A program made the position numbers and the translations under genes. DNA of 45,816 bases. Source: a virus. Positions 7,149-12,820 of this stretch are shown piece by piece. The first letter of the stretch is position 1; the number at the start of each line of letters is the position of its first letter. The notes beneath the pieces are model-generated. The model saw only the letters and a program-made list of their open reading frames with translations, ran no database searches and was not told the DNA's origin. The DNA lies in IMG/VR virus record IMGVR_UViG_3300008259_000283, positions 1 to 45,816 of that record; one strand, given 5' to 3'.

Positions 7149-7502
7149 ATGGCTCATCCAATTCTTCACGCTAAATCGTCTGCCAAAAAATTTGGTGGAA
7201 AATGGGAAGATTATATCCATTTACATAATTGGCTCGATGAAACGAAAGGATGGGTAGGACATTCTATACACCGAATGTTTCGTCACCATAGTGAAGGAAT
7301 TTTTGAAATGGAAAAAATTTTTGGTGTATCATTTCAAAATAGTGAAGATAAAATAGTTTATACTCGCTATGTTGGTGAACAACATGTGTTGGAGGATTGT
7401 TACAATTACATACCATCAGCAAAAGAATGGATCGACGCAATTAAATCAGAAAAAAAACCTATTTGGTTTTTAAGAACAGGAAAAATAGAATTGGAAGACT
7501 AG
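7149..7502 (+). CDS. DUF6915 family protein
   Basis: A 117-residue protein opening MAHPILHAKSSAKKFGGKWEDYIHLHNWLDETK, followed by HRMFRHHSEGIFEMEKIFG and YVGEQHVLEDC...IPSAKEWIDAI. This order is characteristic of DUF6915, found in phages and mobile elements. The several conserved His (RHHSEG, GEQHV) could bind a metal ion, but the function is unknown. It follows the previous gene by 2 bases and the length is normal for the family. Confidence 0.8.
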   Translation: MAHPILHAKSSAKKFGGKWEDYIHLHNWLDETKGWVGHSIHRMFRHHSEGIFEMEKIFGVSFQNSEDKIVYTRYVGEQHVLEDCYNYIPSAKEWIDAIKSEKKPIWFLRTGKIELED

Positions 7503-7503
7503 A

Positions 7504-7511
7504 TATTTACT
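7504..7511 (+). promoter_or_regulatory. Variant phage-type box TATTTACT
   Basis: TATTTACT, 3 bases before the ATG at 7515; it would add late transcription inside the host-promoter operon. Confidence 0.35.
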
Positions 7512-7514
7512 GGT

Positions 7515-8264
7515 ATGAATCCACTAGCACAACAACTTTTAAGTGTAATTTATTATTGGCAAAGAAAATGTTCTTTAACTTATTTAGAATTAGACGCACA
7601 AGAGGATTTGATGACTTATGATTATAGGTATGGATGTGACTGTACGTTAATTAGTAGAAACGGCGAAAAAATAAATAAACCATACCCAATACCTGTGACA
7701 GATGTAATGGTTTATTTGGTTGAGTTACTCGATTTAACAAATTTAGCATATGATGCTATCGAGACGGAAACAGACCCATATTTACAACATTATAGTTTCG
7801 TGTTTAATTTTACAGAAAACTTGTTTACGGTACTTTTGGATTATAGTTATGTCGGGATTGGTCAAGAGTTGAATTCGATCAGATCTAGTGATGGTGATGA
7901 AAATTTAATTGAAATATTCAATGATTTATTAAAAGACGGTGTAATTGGAAAATGGCGAGTAGACTTCAATGGTTCTGGTGATTCAGGATATATTGATGAT
8001 AATATGACTAGTCTCCAAAAATCTGATGCAAGAGAAATTTCTGAGTCATTAAACGAATATTTATATGATTTTTTGGAATCCAGACATTATGGATGGGAAG
8101 AACAAACAGGAAGTTATGGGTTTTTTATTATTGATATAGACAAAAAAACAATTGAATTAGATTATACTGAAATGGAAGATGTGAATGATGAGATAACAAT
8201 ATATCAGACTTCAATTGATGAACTAATTCAAACTATTAGTGTCGGTGAGGAAAGTGTCGATTAA
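7515..8264 (+). CDS. DUF6878-like hypothetical protein
   Basis: A 249-residue protein. The C-terminal half has VDFNGSGDSGYIDD, a helix LNEYLYDFLESRHYGWEEQTGSYGFFIIDIDKKTIELDY: the G-x-GDSG...HxGWE..xGxxGxF pattern I associate with DUF6878. No catalytic function is established. The N-terminal half is less conserved and mostly helical. Its last 42 bases overlap the convergent lipoprotein gene, so the two 3' ends share sequence. Confidence 0.7.
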   Translation: MNPLAQQLLSVIYYWQRKCSLTYLELDAQEDLMTYDYRYGCDCTLISRNGEKINKPYPIPVTDVMVYLVELLDLTNLAYDAIETETDPYLQHYSFVFNFTENLFTVLLDYSYVGIGQELNSIRSSDGDENLIEIFNDLLKDGVIGKWRVDFNGSGDSGYIDDNMTSLQKSDAREISESLNEYLYDFLESRHYGWEEQTGSYGFFIIDIDKKTIELDYTEMEDVNDEITIYQTSIDELIQTISVGEESVD

Positions 8265-8591
8265 CTTGGCACTATTATATTGTTCACGCGAGAGGTAAAT
8301 CAAACATTCAATTTCTTTTTCTCTCAATTTTTTTTCTTTGATTTTCATTTCTAAACGTACTTTTTTCAGAGAATCGTTGACTTGTACATATAAAATTCTT
8401 TTCTCTTTGATTTTTGGAATTCGATATTCAATACTATCCAAAATTCTATTCAAACTATCCAAATTTGTTGTAGTTTGTGTTGGAATAGTATCCAAAAAAA
8501 TAATTACTGAATCCATTTCTGGATTTGTATTTTCAAAATTGTTCGAGTTACAAGAAATTAAAAACAAAAAAATAATTAACAAGTATCTCAT
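8223..8591 (-). CDS. Outer-membrane lipoprotein, candidate o-spanin
   Basis: A 122-residue protein with a signal peptide (MRYLLIIFLFLISC) and a lipobox LISC, so Cys14 would be lipidated and the protein anchored to a membrane facing the periplasm. The mature part is highly charged and helical, with likely coiled coil around residues 60-100. The start overlaps the stop of the upstream gene by 4 bases (8588-8591), and that gene encodes a single-pass membrane protein with a coiled coil. This arrangement is what a two-component spanin (Rz/Rz1) looks like: the two proteins join inner and outer membranes and fuse them at lysis. No sequence family match is claimed. Confidence 0.75.
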   Translation of the reverse strand: MRYLLIIFLFLISCNSNNFENTNPEMDSVIIFLDTIPTQTTTNLDSLNRILDSIEYRIPKIKEKRILYVQVNDSLKKVRLEMKIKEKKLREKEIECLIYLSREQYNSAKLIDTFLTDTNSLN

Positions 8592-8842
8592 TTTGTTTCG
8601 TCGTTTAACACCGATAAGATCCCTTGTGTTCGAGCTAATGTACTATCAGTTTTTCGTAACCTTTCAGTCAATGTTTTCACATCTTCCCTCAATTCAACAA
8701 CATCTGATGAACAATTTGTTATTTGTTTCTGATAATTCATTTTGTTGTCGATCCACAAATACCCAACAACTAAAATCAAAATAAATTGAATGTATTTTAG
8801 TGGATCTTTCAAATAATCTTCGAACGATAAAGGAATCTTCAT
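8588..8842 (-). CDS. Single-pass membrane protein, candidate i-spanin
   Basis: An 84-residue protein with a transmembrane segment at about residues 16-31 (KYIQFILILVVGYLWI) and a periplasm-sized coiled coil after it (VVELREDVKTLTERLRKTDS). Topology and size fit an inner-membrane spanin subunit (Rz-like), and it is coupled by a 4-base overlap to a downstream lipoprotein gene. A TATTTATA box 4 bases before the ATG suggests late expression, as expected for lysis. A generic membrane chaperone or superinfection protein cannot be excluded. Confidence 0.7.
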   Translation of the reverse strand: MKIPLSFEDYLKDPLKYIQFILILVVGYLWIDNKMNYQKQITNCSSDVVELREDVKTLTERLRKTDSTLARTQGILSVLNDETK

Positions 8843-8846
8843 AACC

Positions 8847-8854
8847 TATAAATA
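8847..8854 (-). promoter_or_regulatory. Phage-type TATTTATA box
   Basis: Sense-strand TATTTATA, 4 bases before the ATG at 8842. Confidence 0.5.
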
Positions 8855-8887
8855 TTCTAAAACATAATTATATTAAAACCAAAAAAA

Positions 8888-9523
8888 ATGGCATATCTAA
8901 ATCATAACATACCAACATTAACTTGTTACATTCGAAATCAATTTTTATTTAACCACGAGAAGGGTCACGGAGATTTTACTCTTGCTGATGTTCATTCTGT
9001 TGCATCAATTGAAAAAAGAGTACCCTTGTTTGAAGCTTTTCTAGAAAATGGTGTAAACTGGACAAGAAGACCAATAAACGCATTTTGTTGGAAACAAGAT
9101 GCTGAAGTGTTACCTCTAAACGAACACATATATTGGGATTGTTTTAGTTCGTATATTGATGTTCAAGTCAGAGCGAGACTCAGTGGATTAAGGGCGGATT
9201 TGATTTCAATTACAGGTATTAAAAGACAAGGAGTTTATCTATTTACACTAGATTGGTCATTTGAAAATAGAGCAATGCTCGATACAAATTTTTCTGAAAC
9301 ACCAGAACATAAATGTGGACATGTATTCAAAATGGACAATGGAAATTACTTTATTTATCCGAATAATCGAATAATCTGGATGGACAATGCTTGGACGTTT
9401 AATAGAATTGAAAAAAATCCTGGGTATAGAATTGATATGAATATTTATTCAGTGGAAAATAAAACAAATTTTGAGACAGACTATCAATATTTTACCGAGT
9501 TTATTGAGAAACGTGATATTTAA
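8888..9523 (+). CDS. Conserved T4-like phage protein, function unknown
   Basis: A 211-residue protein with very distinctive conserved stretches: PTLTCYIRNQFLFNHEKGHG, RVPLFEAFLENGVNWTRRPI, VQVRARL, FSETPEHKCGHVFKMDNGN, FIYPNNRIIW and FNRIEKNPGYRID. I recognise this as a well-conserved hypothetical in many large T4-like phages, but know no function for it. The His and Cys residues around HNHEKGH (near 23-28) and EHKCGH could bind metal. Length appears complete. It begins a three-gene run ending at 10799. Confidence 0.75.
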   Translation: MAYLNHNIPTLTCYIRNQFLFNHEKGHGDFTLADVHSVASIEKRVPLFEAFLENGVNWTRRPINAFCWKQDAEVLPLNEHIYWDCFSSYIDVQVRARLSGLRADLISITGIKRQGVYLFTLDWSFENRAMLDTNFSETPEHKCGHVFKMDNGNYFIYPNNRIIWMDNAWTFNRIEKNPGYRIDMNIYSVENKTNFETDYQYFTEFIEKRDI

Positions 9524-9543
9524 TTGTTAAATCAATTTAACAA

Positions 9544-10170
9544 ATGAATTGGATTAACATTGTTACAACCTTAATAACATCCACAACTTCAATTATAGTT
9601 GCACTCATTGCTGCTGGGTTTTTCAAGAACTGGATGGAAAAATTTAAAGAAAGAAAATCACAAGGAAAATTAGTCAAACAAATTCAAAAAGATGAGGTTG
9701 TACATTATACAATCCGAGAAATTAGAAGAAAATATAATGCTGATAGGATTTACATTATGCAGTTTCATAATGGAGGTATGTTCTATACACAAGCACCGAT
9801 GCAGAAAGTTTCAATAACATTTGAAAGATGTTCAGATGGTTTAGAAAGAATGTTTGAAAGATTTCAAAATGTTTTTGTCTCTCACCATACTTGGTATATT
9901 TCTGAGTCTATTAACTTGAATATGTTTTCAACAAACATAGAGGAAGATGTAAGAGATTTACCAACTAGAAGTTTATTAAAAACATTTGGTAATTATGCTC
10001 TGAGTTCAGTACCAATTTATGATACCAACAAAAATTTGATTGGATTACTTTCTTTAAGTTGGGTTTTTTCTGAAATACCAGATGAGATTTTAGATGGTAA
10101 TAATTTCTCAGAAAAATTCAAAGAAGAGTTATTAAGTGAATCAAATTCTCTACAAGCATATTTATTATAA
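9544..10170 (+). CDS. Membrane-anchored GAF-like domain protein
   Basis: A 208-residue protein. An N-terminal transmembrane segment spans about residues 4-27 (INIVTTLITSTTSIIVALIA), followed by a basic linker. The rest resembles a GAF-type sensor fold: IREIRRKYNADRIYIMQFHNGG near 57-78, then a helix around FERCSDGLERMFERF and a closing strand SSVPIYDTNKNLIGLLSLSW. Such domains usually bind small molecules or form dimers. There is no output domain. Its stop overlaps the ATG of the M23-like gene, suggesting coordinated expression. A cytoplasmic sensor role at the membrane is inference. Confidence 0.65.
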   Translation: MNWINIVTTLITSTTSIIVALIAAGFFKNWMEKFKERKSQGKLVKQIQKDEVVHYTIREIRRKYNADRIYIMQFHNGGMFYTQAPMQKVSITFERCSDGLERMFERFQNVFVSHHTWYISESINLNMFSTNIEEDVRDLPTRSLLKTFGNYALSSVPIYDTNKNLIGLLSLSWVFSEIPDEILDGNNFSEKFKEELLSESNSLQAYLL

Positions 10171-10799
10171 TGGCAACAAAATTATTTGACACTGATAACG
10201 TCAGAGTTGATTCTACACCACAAGATCATCAAAACCGACCAGGTCACAAAGAAAAAGATTGGTTTAGTGGTAATGGTTATGACTTAAATGTCAGACCTGG
10301 TACAAAAGTATATTCTTTAACGGATGGTAAAGTAATCTCAAATAATTGGAGCCCAGCGACACCTAATGTTTACGGAAATAGGGTTCAAATAGACACTGGT
10401 AATGATACCCTTTATTACACACACATCAGAAGTAATGTTAAAGTAGGGCAAGATATAAAAAAAGGAGATTTAATTGGTACGGTTGAGCGTTGGGGTGAAA
10501 ACCCAGCTGGTAGTCATTTACATATTGCAAGTAAAAACAGAGACGTTGGAAATTATGTAGATTTCAAAACTTGGTCAATTGTCGGTGCTAGTCAATCACC
10601 TTCGGGGGATAAAACCCCAGAAAAAGGTGAAGAACCAGAAACACCAACATCAACACCAAAACCAAAAACGGCACTTGATGCGTTCAGTGATGCATATTTC
10701 AATAAAGTAACATATCCTATGATTTTTGCCGCTTTACCAGGTTTAGCTAAAGAATCCAGATTAATGGAACAAATCAATAGAATAAAAAATTTAATGTAA
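10170..10799 (+). CDS. M23/LytM-like protein lacking one zinc ligand
   Basis: A 209-residue protein. Residues about 30-125 form a LytM/M23 domain: GTKVYSLTDGKV, LYYTHIR (His85), KKGDLIG and GSHLHIA (His116-x-His118). M23 enzymes are zinc peptidases that cut peptidoglycan cross-bridges. The first metal motif, normally HxGxD, reads GNGYD here (34-38), so the His ligand is replaced by Gly while the Asp is kept. The domain may bind peptidoglycan without cleaving it or use another ligand. A Pro/Thr-rich linker and a C-terminal helix (LMEQINRIKNLM) follow. There is no signal peptide, so it is likely carried on the virion or released by lysis. Confidence 0.8.
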   Translation: MATKLFDTDNVRVDSTPQDHQNRPGHKEKDWFSGNGYDLNVRPGTKVYSLTDGKVISNNWSPATPNVYGNRVQIDTGNDTLYYTHIRSNVKVGQDIKKGDLIGTVERWGENPAGSHLHIASKNRDVGNYVDFKTWSIVGASQSPSGDKTPEKGEEPETPTSTPKPKTALDAFSDAYFNKVTYPMIFAALPGLAKESRLMEQINRIKNLM

Positions 10800-10804
10800 A
10801 AAAA

Positions 10805-10828
10805 AAAGTCCGAATTACTTCGGACTTT
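10805..10828. terminator. Bidirectional hairpin terminator
   Basis: AAAGTCCGAA, loop TTAC, TTCGGACTTT: a 10-base-pair stem flanked by A and T runs, between convergent genes ending at 10799 and 10851. Confidence 0.85.
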
Positions 10829-10850
10829 GATGATTCGTTAACAATCAGAA

Positions 10851-11009
10851 TTACTGAATAGTTTGAGTGGAATCAGTTGCTACTGCTGTAGTATCTACAG
10901 TTTCAGTAGTTTCTTCAACAACGGTTTCTTCGACAGTTGTTTCCTCTGTGGTTTCTTGACAAGAAACGAGGGCGGTGGCGATTAAAGCCAAGAAAAGAAT
11001 GTTTTTCAT
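10851..11009 (-). CDS. Small Glu/Thr-rich lipoprotein
   Basis: A 52-residue protein from the ATG at 11007-11009; a longer frame to 11072 exists but starts outside the signal peptide. The N-terminus MKNILFLALIATALVSC is a classic lipoprotein signal with the lipidated Cys at 17, followed by a tail made almost only of Glu, Thr and Val (EETTEETTVEETVVEETTE). Lipoproteins of this kind are common in Flavobacteriia genomes and the gene has a host-type promoter, so it may have come from the host. A role in surface exclusion or envelope modification is possible but unproven. Confidence 0.75.
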   Translation of the reverse strand: MKNILFLALIATALVSCQETTEETTVEETVVEETTETVDTTAVATDSTQTIQ

Positions 11010-11030
11010 AAATTTGTTTTGTTTATGATG

Positions 11031-11061
11031 TAAATATACACTTGAAGTTATAAATGTCAAA
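11031..11061 (-). promoter_or_regulatory. Host-type promoter of the small lipoprotein
   Basis: On the minus strand TTTG (11058-11061), 19 bases, TATATTTA (11031-11038), 21 bases before the ATG at 11009. Confidence 0.65.
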
Positions 11062-11159
11062 CAAATGTCCAAAAAAATAGTTACTTTTTTTTTGAAGTGT
11101 ATACTTTTTTAGACATTTATTTTTTTTTTTAGATATTTTGAATATTTACAAGTATACGA

Positions 11160-11167
11160 TATTTATG
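11160..11167 (+). promoter_or_regulatory. Phage-type TATTTATG box
   Basis: TATTTATG, 3 bases before the ATG at 11171; it also contains an alternative in-frame ATG at 11165. Confidence 0.45.
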
Positions 11168-11170
11168 TTT

Positions 11171-11473
11171 ATGGATAATTTAAAGAGAACTTTAAGAGAG
11201 AATCTTAAGAGACATCTAAGAGAACAAAACACCAAGAAAAAAACAGAGGTACAAGTCCCTGAAAATTGTTTCGGTGGTCCGAAAACTTATGCTGGAGGAC
11301 TTGTGGCTCTTATTCAACTTTTAATGAAAGATAATGACAGAGAAGCTAAATTAGCTGTTGAAGACTTTAAACAATTTTTAAAGGGAAGTTCTAAAATTGA
11401 TGGGAAAGTAGTGGTTCAAATTCTACAAAAGCACGGAAAGAACCAGTATATTTCTTTTGCTGGTTGTTTCTAA
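11171..11473 (+). CDS. Small leader-bearing protein, likely virion protein
   Basis: A 100-residue protein. Residues 1-18 are a basic amphipathic helix (MDNLKRTLRENLKRHLRE) ending HLRE|QN, the same form as the putative prohead-protease leader on other genes. The remainder has FGGPKTYAGGLVALIQLLM and a helical domain ending ISFAGCF. I do not recognise the family. The start at 11171 is preferred over 11138 (TTG) and 11165 (ATG) because of the TATTTATG box. The perfect palindrome just after the stop is the likely terminator. Confidence 0.7.
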   Translation: MDNLKRTLRENLKRHLREQNTKKKTEVQVPENCFGGPKTYAGGLVALIQLLMKDNDREAKLAVEDFKQFLKGSSKIDGKVVVQILQKHGKNQYISFAGCF

Positions 11474-11479
11474 AACAAA

Positions 11480-11503
11480 AAACCCATCGAATTCGATGGG
11501 TTT
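11480..11503. terminator. Palindromic terminator shared by the gene and the tmRNA
   Basis: A 24-base perfect palindrome (AAACCCATCGAA and its complement, centre GAATTC) followed by T residues on the plus strand. It lies between the 3' ends of the leader-bearing gene and the minus-strand tmRNA and could serve both. Confidence 0.8.
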
Positions 11504-11509
11504 AGATTG

Positions 11510-11910
11510 TGGAGCTAGGTGGATTCGAACCACCGTCCTGTGAATTACTTCACGAGAGGCCTACATGATTATTCGATTATTCATAACCGACAAATAGTTG
11601 GTTCTTATTTACCATCATTACCAACAACTATGGGAGATTCACTTAAATCGGTAGAACCTCCAACAAGACCTTTATTCCTTTTTGGGTAGAAACCACACCG
11701 TAAGGACTTCTGTTGCAAGGTACTTAGTCCATAACCCCTGGTGATTGTCTCAATTAAGCTACAACCGCGACATCAGACTTCAAGAGTCCGATAGCCTCCA
11801 TGTTTGCGAAAACATCGCCATTTGATTGTTTGAACCAGTTTTTTCGAGGTTAATTCAGCCCCGTCATGCCCTCTCAGATCCATTGAAACCAGTCGATTCC
11901 TGTTAGCCCC
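11510..11910 (-). ncRNA. ssrA: Transfer-messenger RNA (tmRNA)
   Basis: A single-piece tmRNA of about 401 nt on the minus strand. The 5' end GGGGCTA (11904-11910) pairs fully with TAGCTCC (11511-11517) as the acceptor stem. The T arm GGTGGTTCGAATCCACC sits just inside the 3' end. The 5' part has the tRNA-like opening GGGGCTAACAGGAATCGACTGG. A short tag frame ends at a TAA at 11754-11756. CCA is not encoded. tmRNA frees stalled ribosomes and adds a degradation tag, acting with SmpB, which would have to come from the host or from elsewhere in the phage. A TATTTATA box ends 7 bases before the 5' end. Pseudoknots were not modelled. Confidence 0.92.
11754..11807 (-). other. Candidate tmRNA tag-peptide frame
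   Basis: Reading from GCA at 11805-11807, in the context TCGCAAAC as in E. coli, the frame gives ANMEAIGLLKSDVAVVA then TAA: 17 residues. It ends in Val-Val-Ala, a plausible ClpX/ClpC-type degron, but differs from the short GENNYALAA-type tag usual in Bacteroidota. The resume codon is inferred; a start at an upstream GGC would add four residues. Confidence 0.55.
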
Positions 11911-11917
11911 GAGTGAA

Positions 11918-11925
11918 TATAAATA
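11918..11925 (-). promoter_or_regulatory. Phage-type TATTTATA box before the tmRNA
   Basis: Sense-strand TATTTATA ends 7 bases before the first base of the tmRNA acceptor stem, the distance expected if it is a -10 element. Confidence 0.6.
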
Positions 11926-11936
11926 TACGGAAAAAA

Positions 11937-11967
11937 ATTGAAATGTCAAATTCGTTTACTATATTTG
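11937..11967 (+). promoter_or_regulatory. Host-type promoter of the peptidase gene
   Basis: ATTG (11937-11940), 19 bases, TATATTTG (11960-11967), 7 bases before the ATG at 11975. This is a textbook Bacteroidota promoter with a very short leader. Confidence 0.75.
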
Positions 11968-11974
11968 TCTTATT

Positions 11975-12793
11975 ATGGAATATAGAAATTATGACTTGTT
12001 GAAAACTCTTTTGACAGTTCCCACAAAAACCTATCAAGAAGATTTGATGATTGAGTTTTTAGACAATTATTTGACCGAACAGAATATTCCCCACTATGTG
12101 GATGATTATGGAAATGTTTATGCGACTAAAACCTCCGAAAGGTTTAATGATGAAATTTTCCCTTGTGTGATTTCTCATACAGACACAGTACATCAACTTG
12201 GGGATGAAATCATTGTTGAAGAGTTCATCGGTAAAGATAGACAACAGAGATCCAAAACTTGTTTAAAAGCTGTAAACGCACTTGGTAAACCAACTGGGAT
12301 CGGCGGTGACGACAAATGTGGAATTTTTGGTGCACTTACTATGTTGTTAGATTTACCACACGTCAAAGCGGCTTTTTTTGTTAGTGAAGAAACTGGATGT
12401 CACGGTTCAAAAAATAGTGATCCAGAATTTTTTAAAAATGTTGGATACACTATTCAACTAGATGCTCCAGAAAATTATATGATTTCCGAAGTTTGTAGTG
12501 GTGTAAGATTGTTCGATAGAAAATCAGAATTTTTTTCCAAGGTAAATCCAATTATTTCTGAAATGATGATCGATGCGGAATATATGTATCATCCATATAC
12601 TGATGTTTCTCAAATGGTTCTAAAACACGGACTGGCATCTATTAACATTTCTTGTGGGTATTACAATTACCACACCAAAAACGAGTATATTGTCTTAGAT
12701 GATCTTTACAACTCAATTGAAGTTGTAAAACGAATGATCGAGTCACTAGGATATGAAACTCATCAAATGAAACCAAAAGGACACCGATGGTAA
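11975..12793 (+). CDS. M20/M42-like zinc aminopeptidase
   Basis: A 272-residue protein with a dinuclear-zinc peptidase core: SHTDTVH (His68, Asp70), GIGGDDKCGIFGAL (bridging Asp112 or Asp113), FVSEETGCHGS (catalytic Glu138, ligand Glu139), QLDAP (Asp163) and YYNYHTKNE (His233). This order is that of the M20/M28/M42 clan (peptidase T-like), which releases amino acids from short peptides or dipeptides. It is shorter than typical M20 enzymes (about 400 residues), probably because the dimerisation lid is missing or reduced. It lies between the tmRNA and clpC, with its own host-type promoter. Peptide clean-up after Clp degradation is an attractive inference. Confidence 0.85.
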   Translation: MEYRNYDLLKTLLTVPTKTYQEDLMIEFLDNYLTEQNIPHYVDDYGNVYATKTSERFNDEIFPCVISHTDTVHQLGDEIIVEEFIGKDRQQRSKTCLKAVNALGKPTGIGGDDKCGIFGALTMLLDLPHVKAAFFVSEETGCHGSKNSDPEFFKNVGYTIQLDAPENYMISEVCSGVRLFDRKSEFFSKVNPIISEMMIDAEYMYHPYTDVSQMVLKHGLASINISCGYYNYHTKNEYIVLDDLYNSIEVVKRMIESLGYETHQMKPKGHRW

Positions 12794-12796
12794 AAA

Positions 12797-12820
12797 AAAA
12801 GGGGACTTAAGTCCCCTTTT
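12797..12820. terminator. Bidirectional palindromic terminator
   Basis: AAAAGGGGACTT and its exact complement form a perfect 12-base-pair stem between the convergent peptidase and clpC genes. Confidence 0.85.

Noticed and set aside
10851-11072. Longer lipoprotein frame from 11072
   Set aside because: It would place 21 residues before a perfect signal peptide and run through the promoter.
11511-11540. A tRNA-like T arm and acceptor end, suggesting a tRNA gene
   Set aside because: It pairs with GGGGCTA about 390 bases away and is the 3' end of the tmRNA; no separate tRNA body is present.
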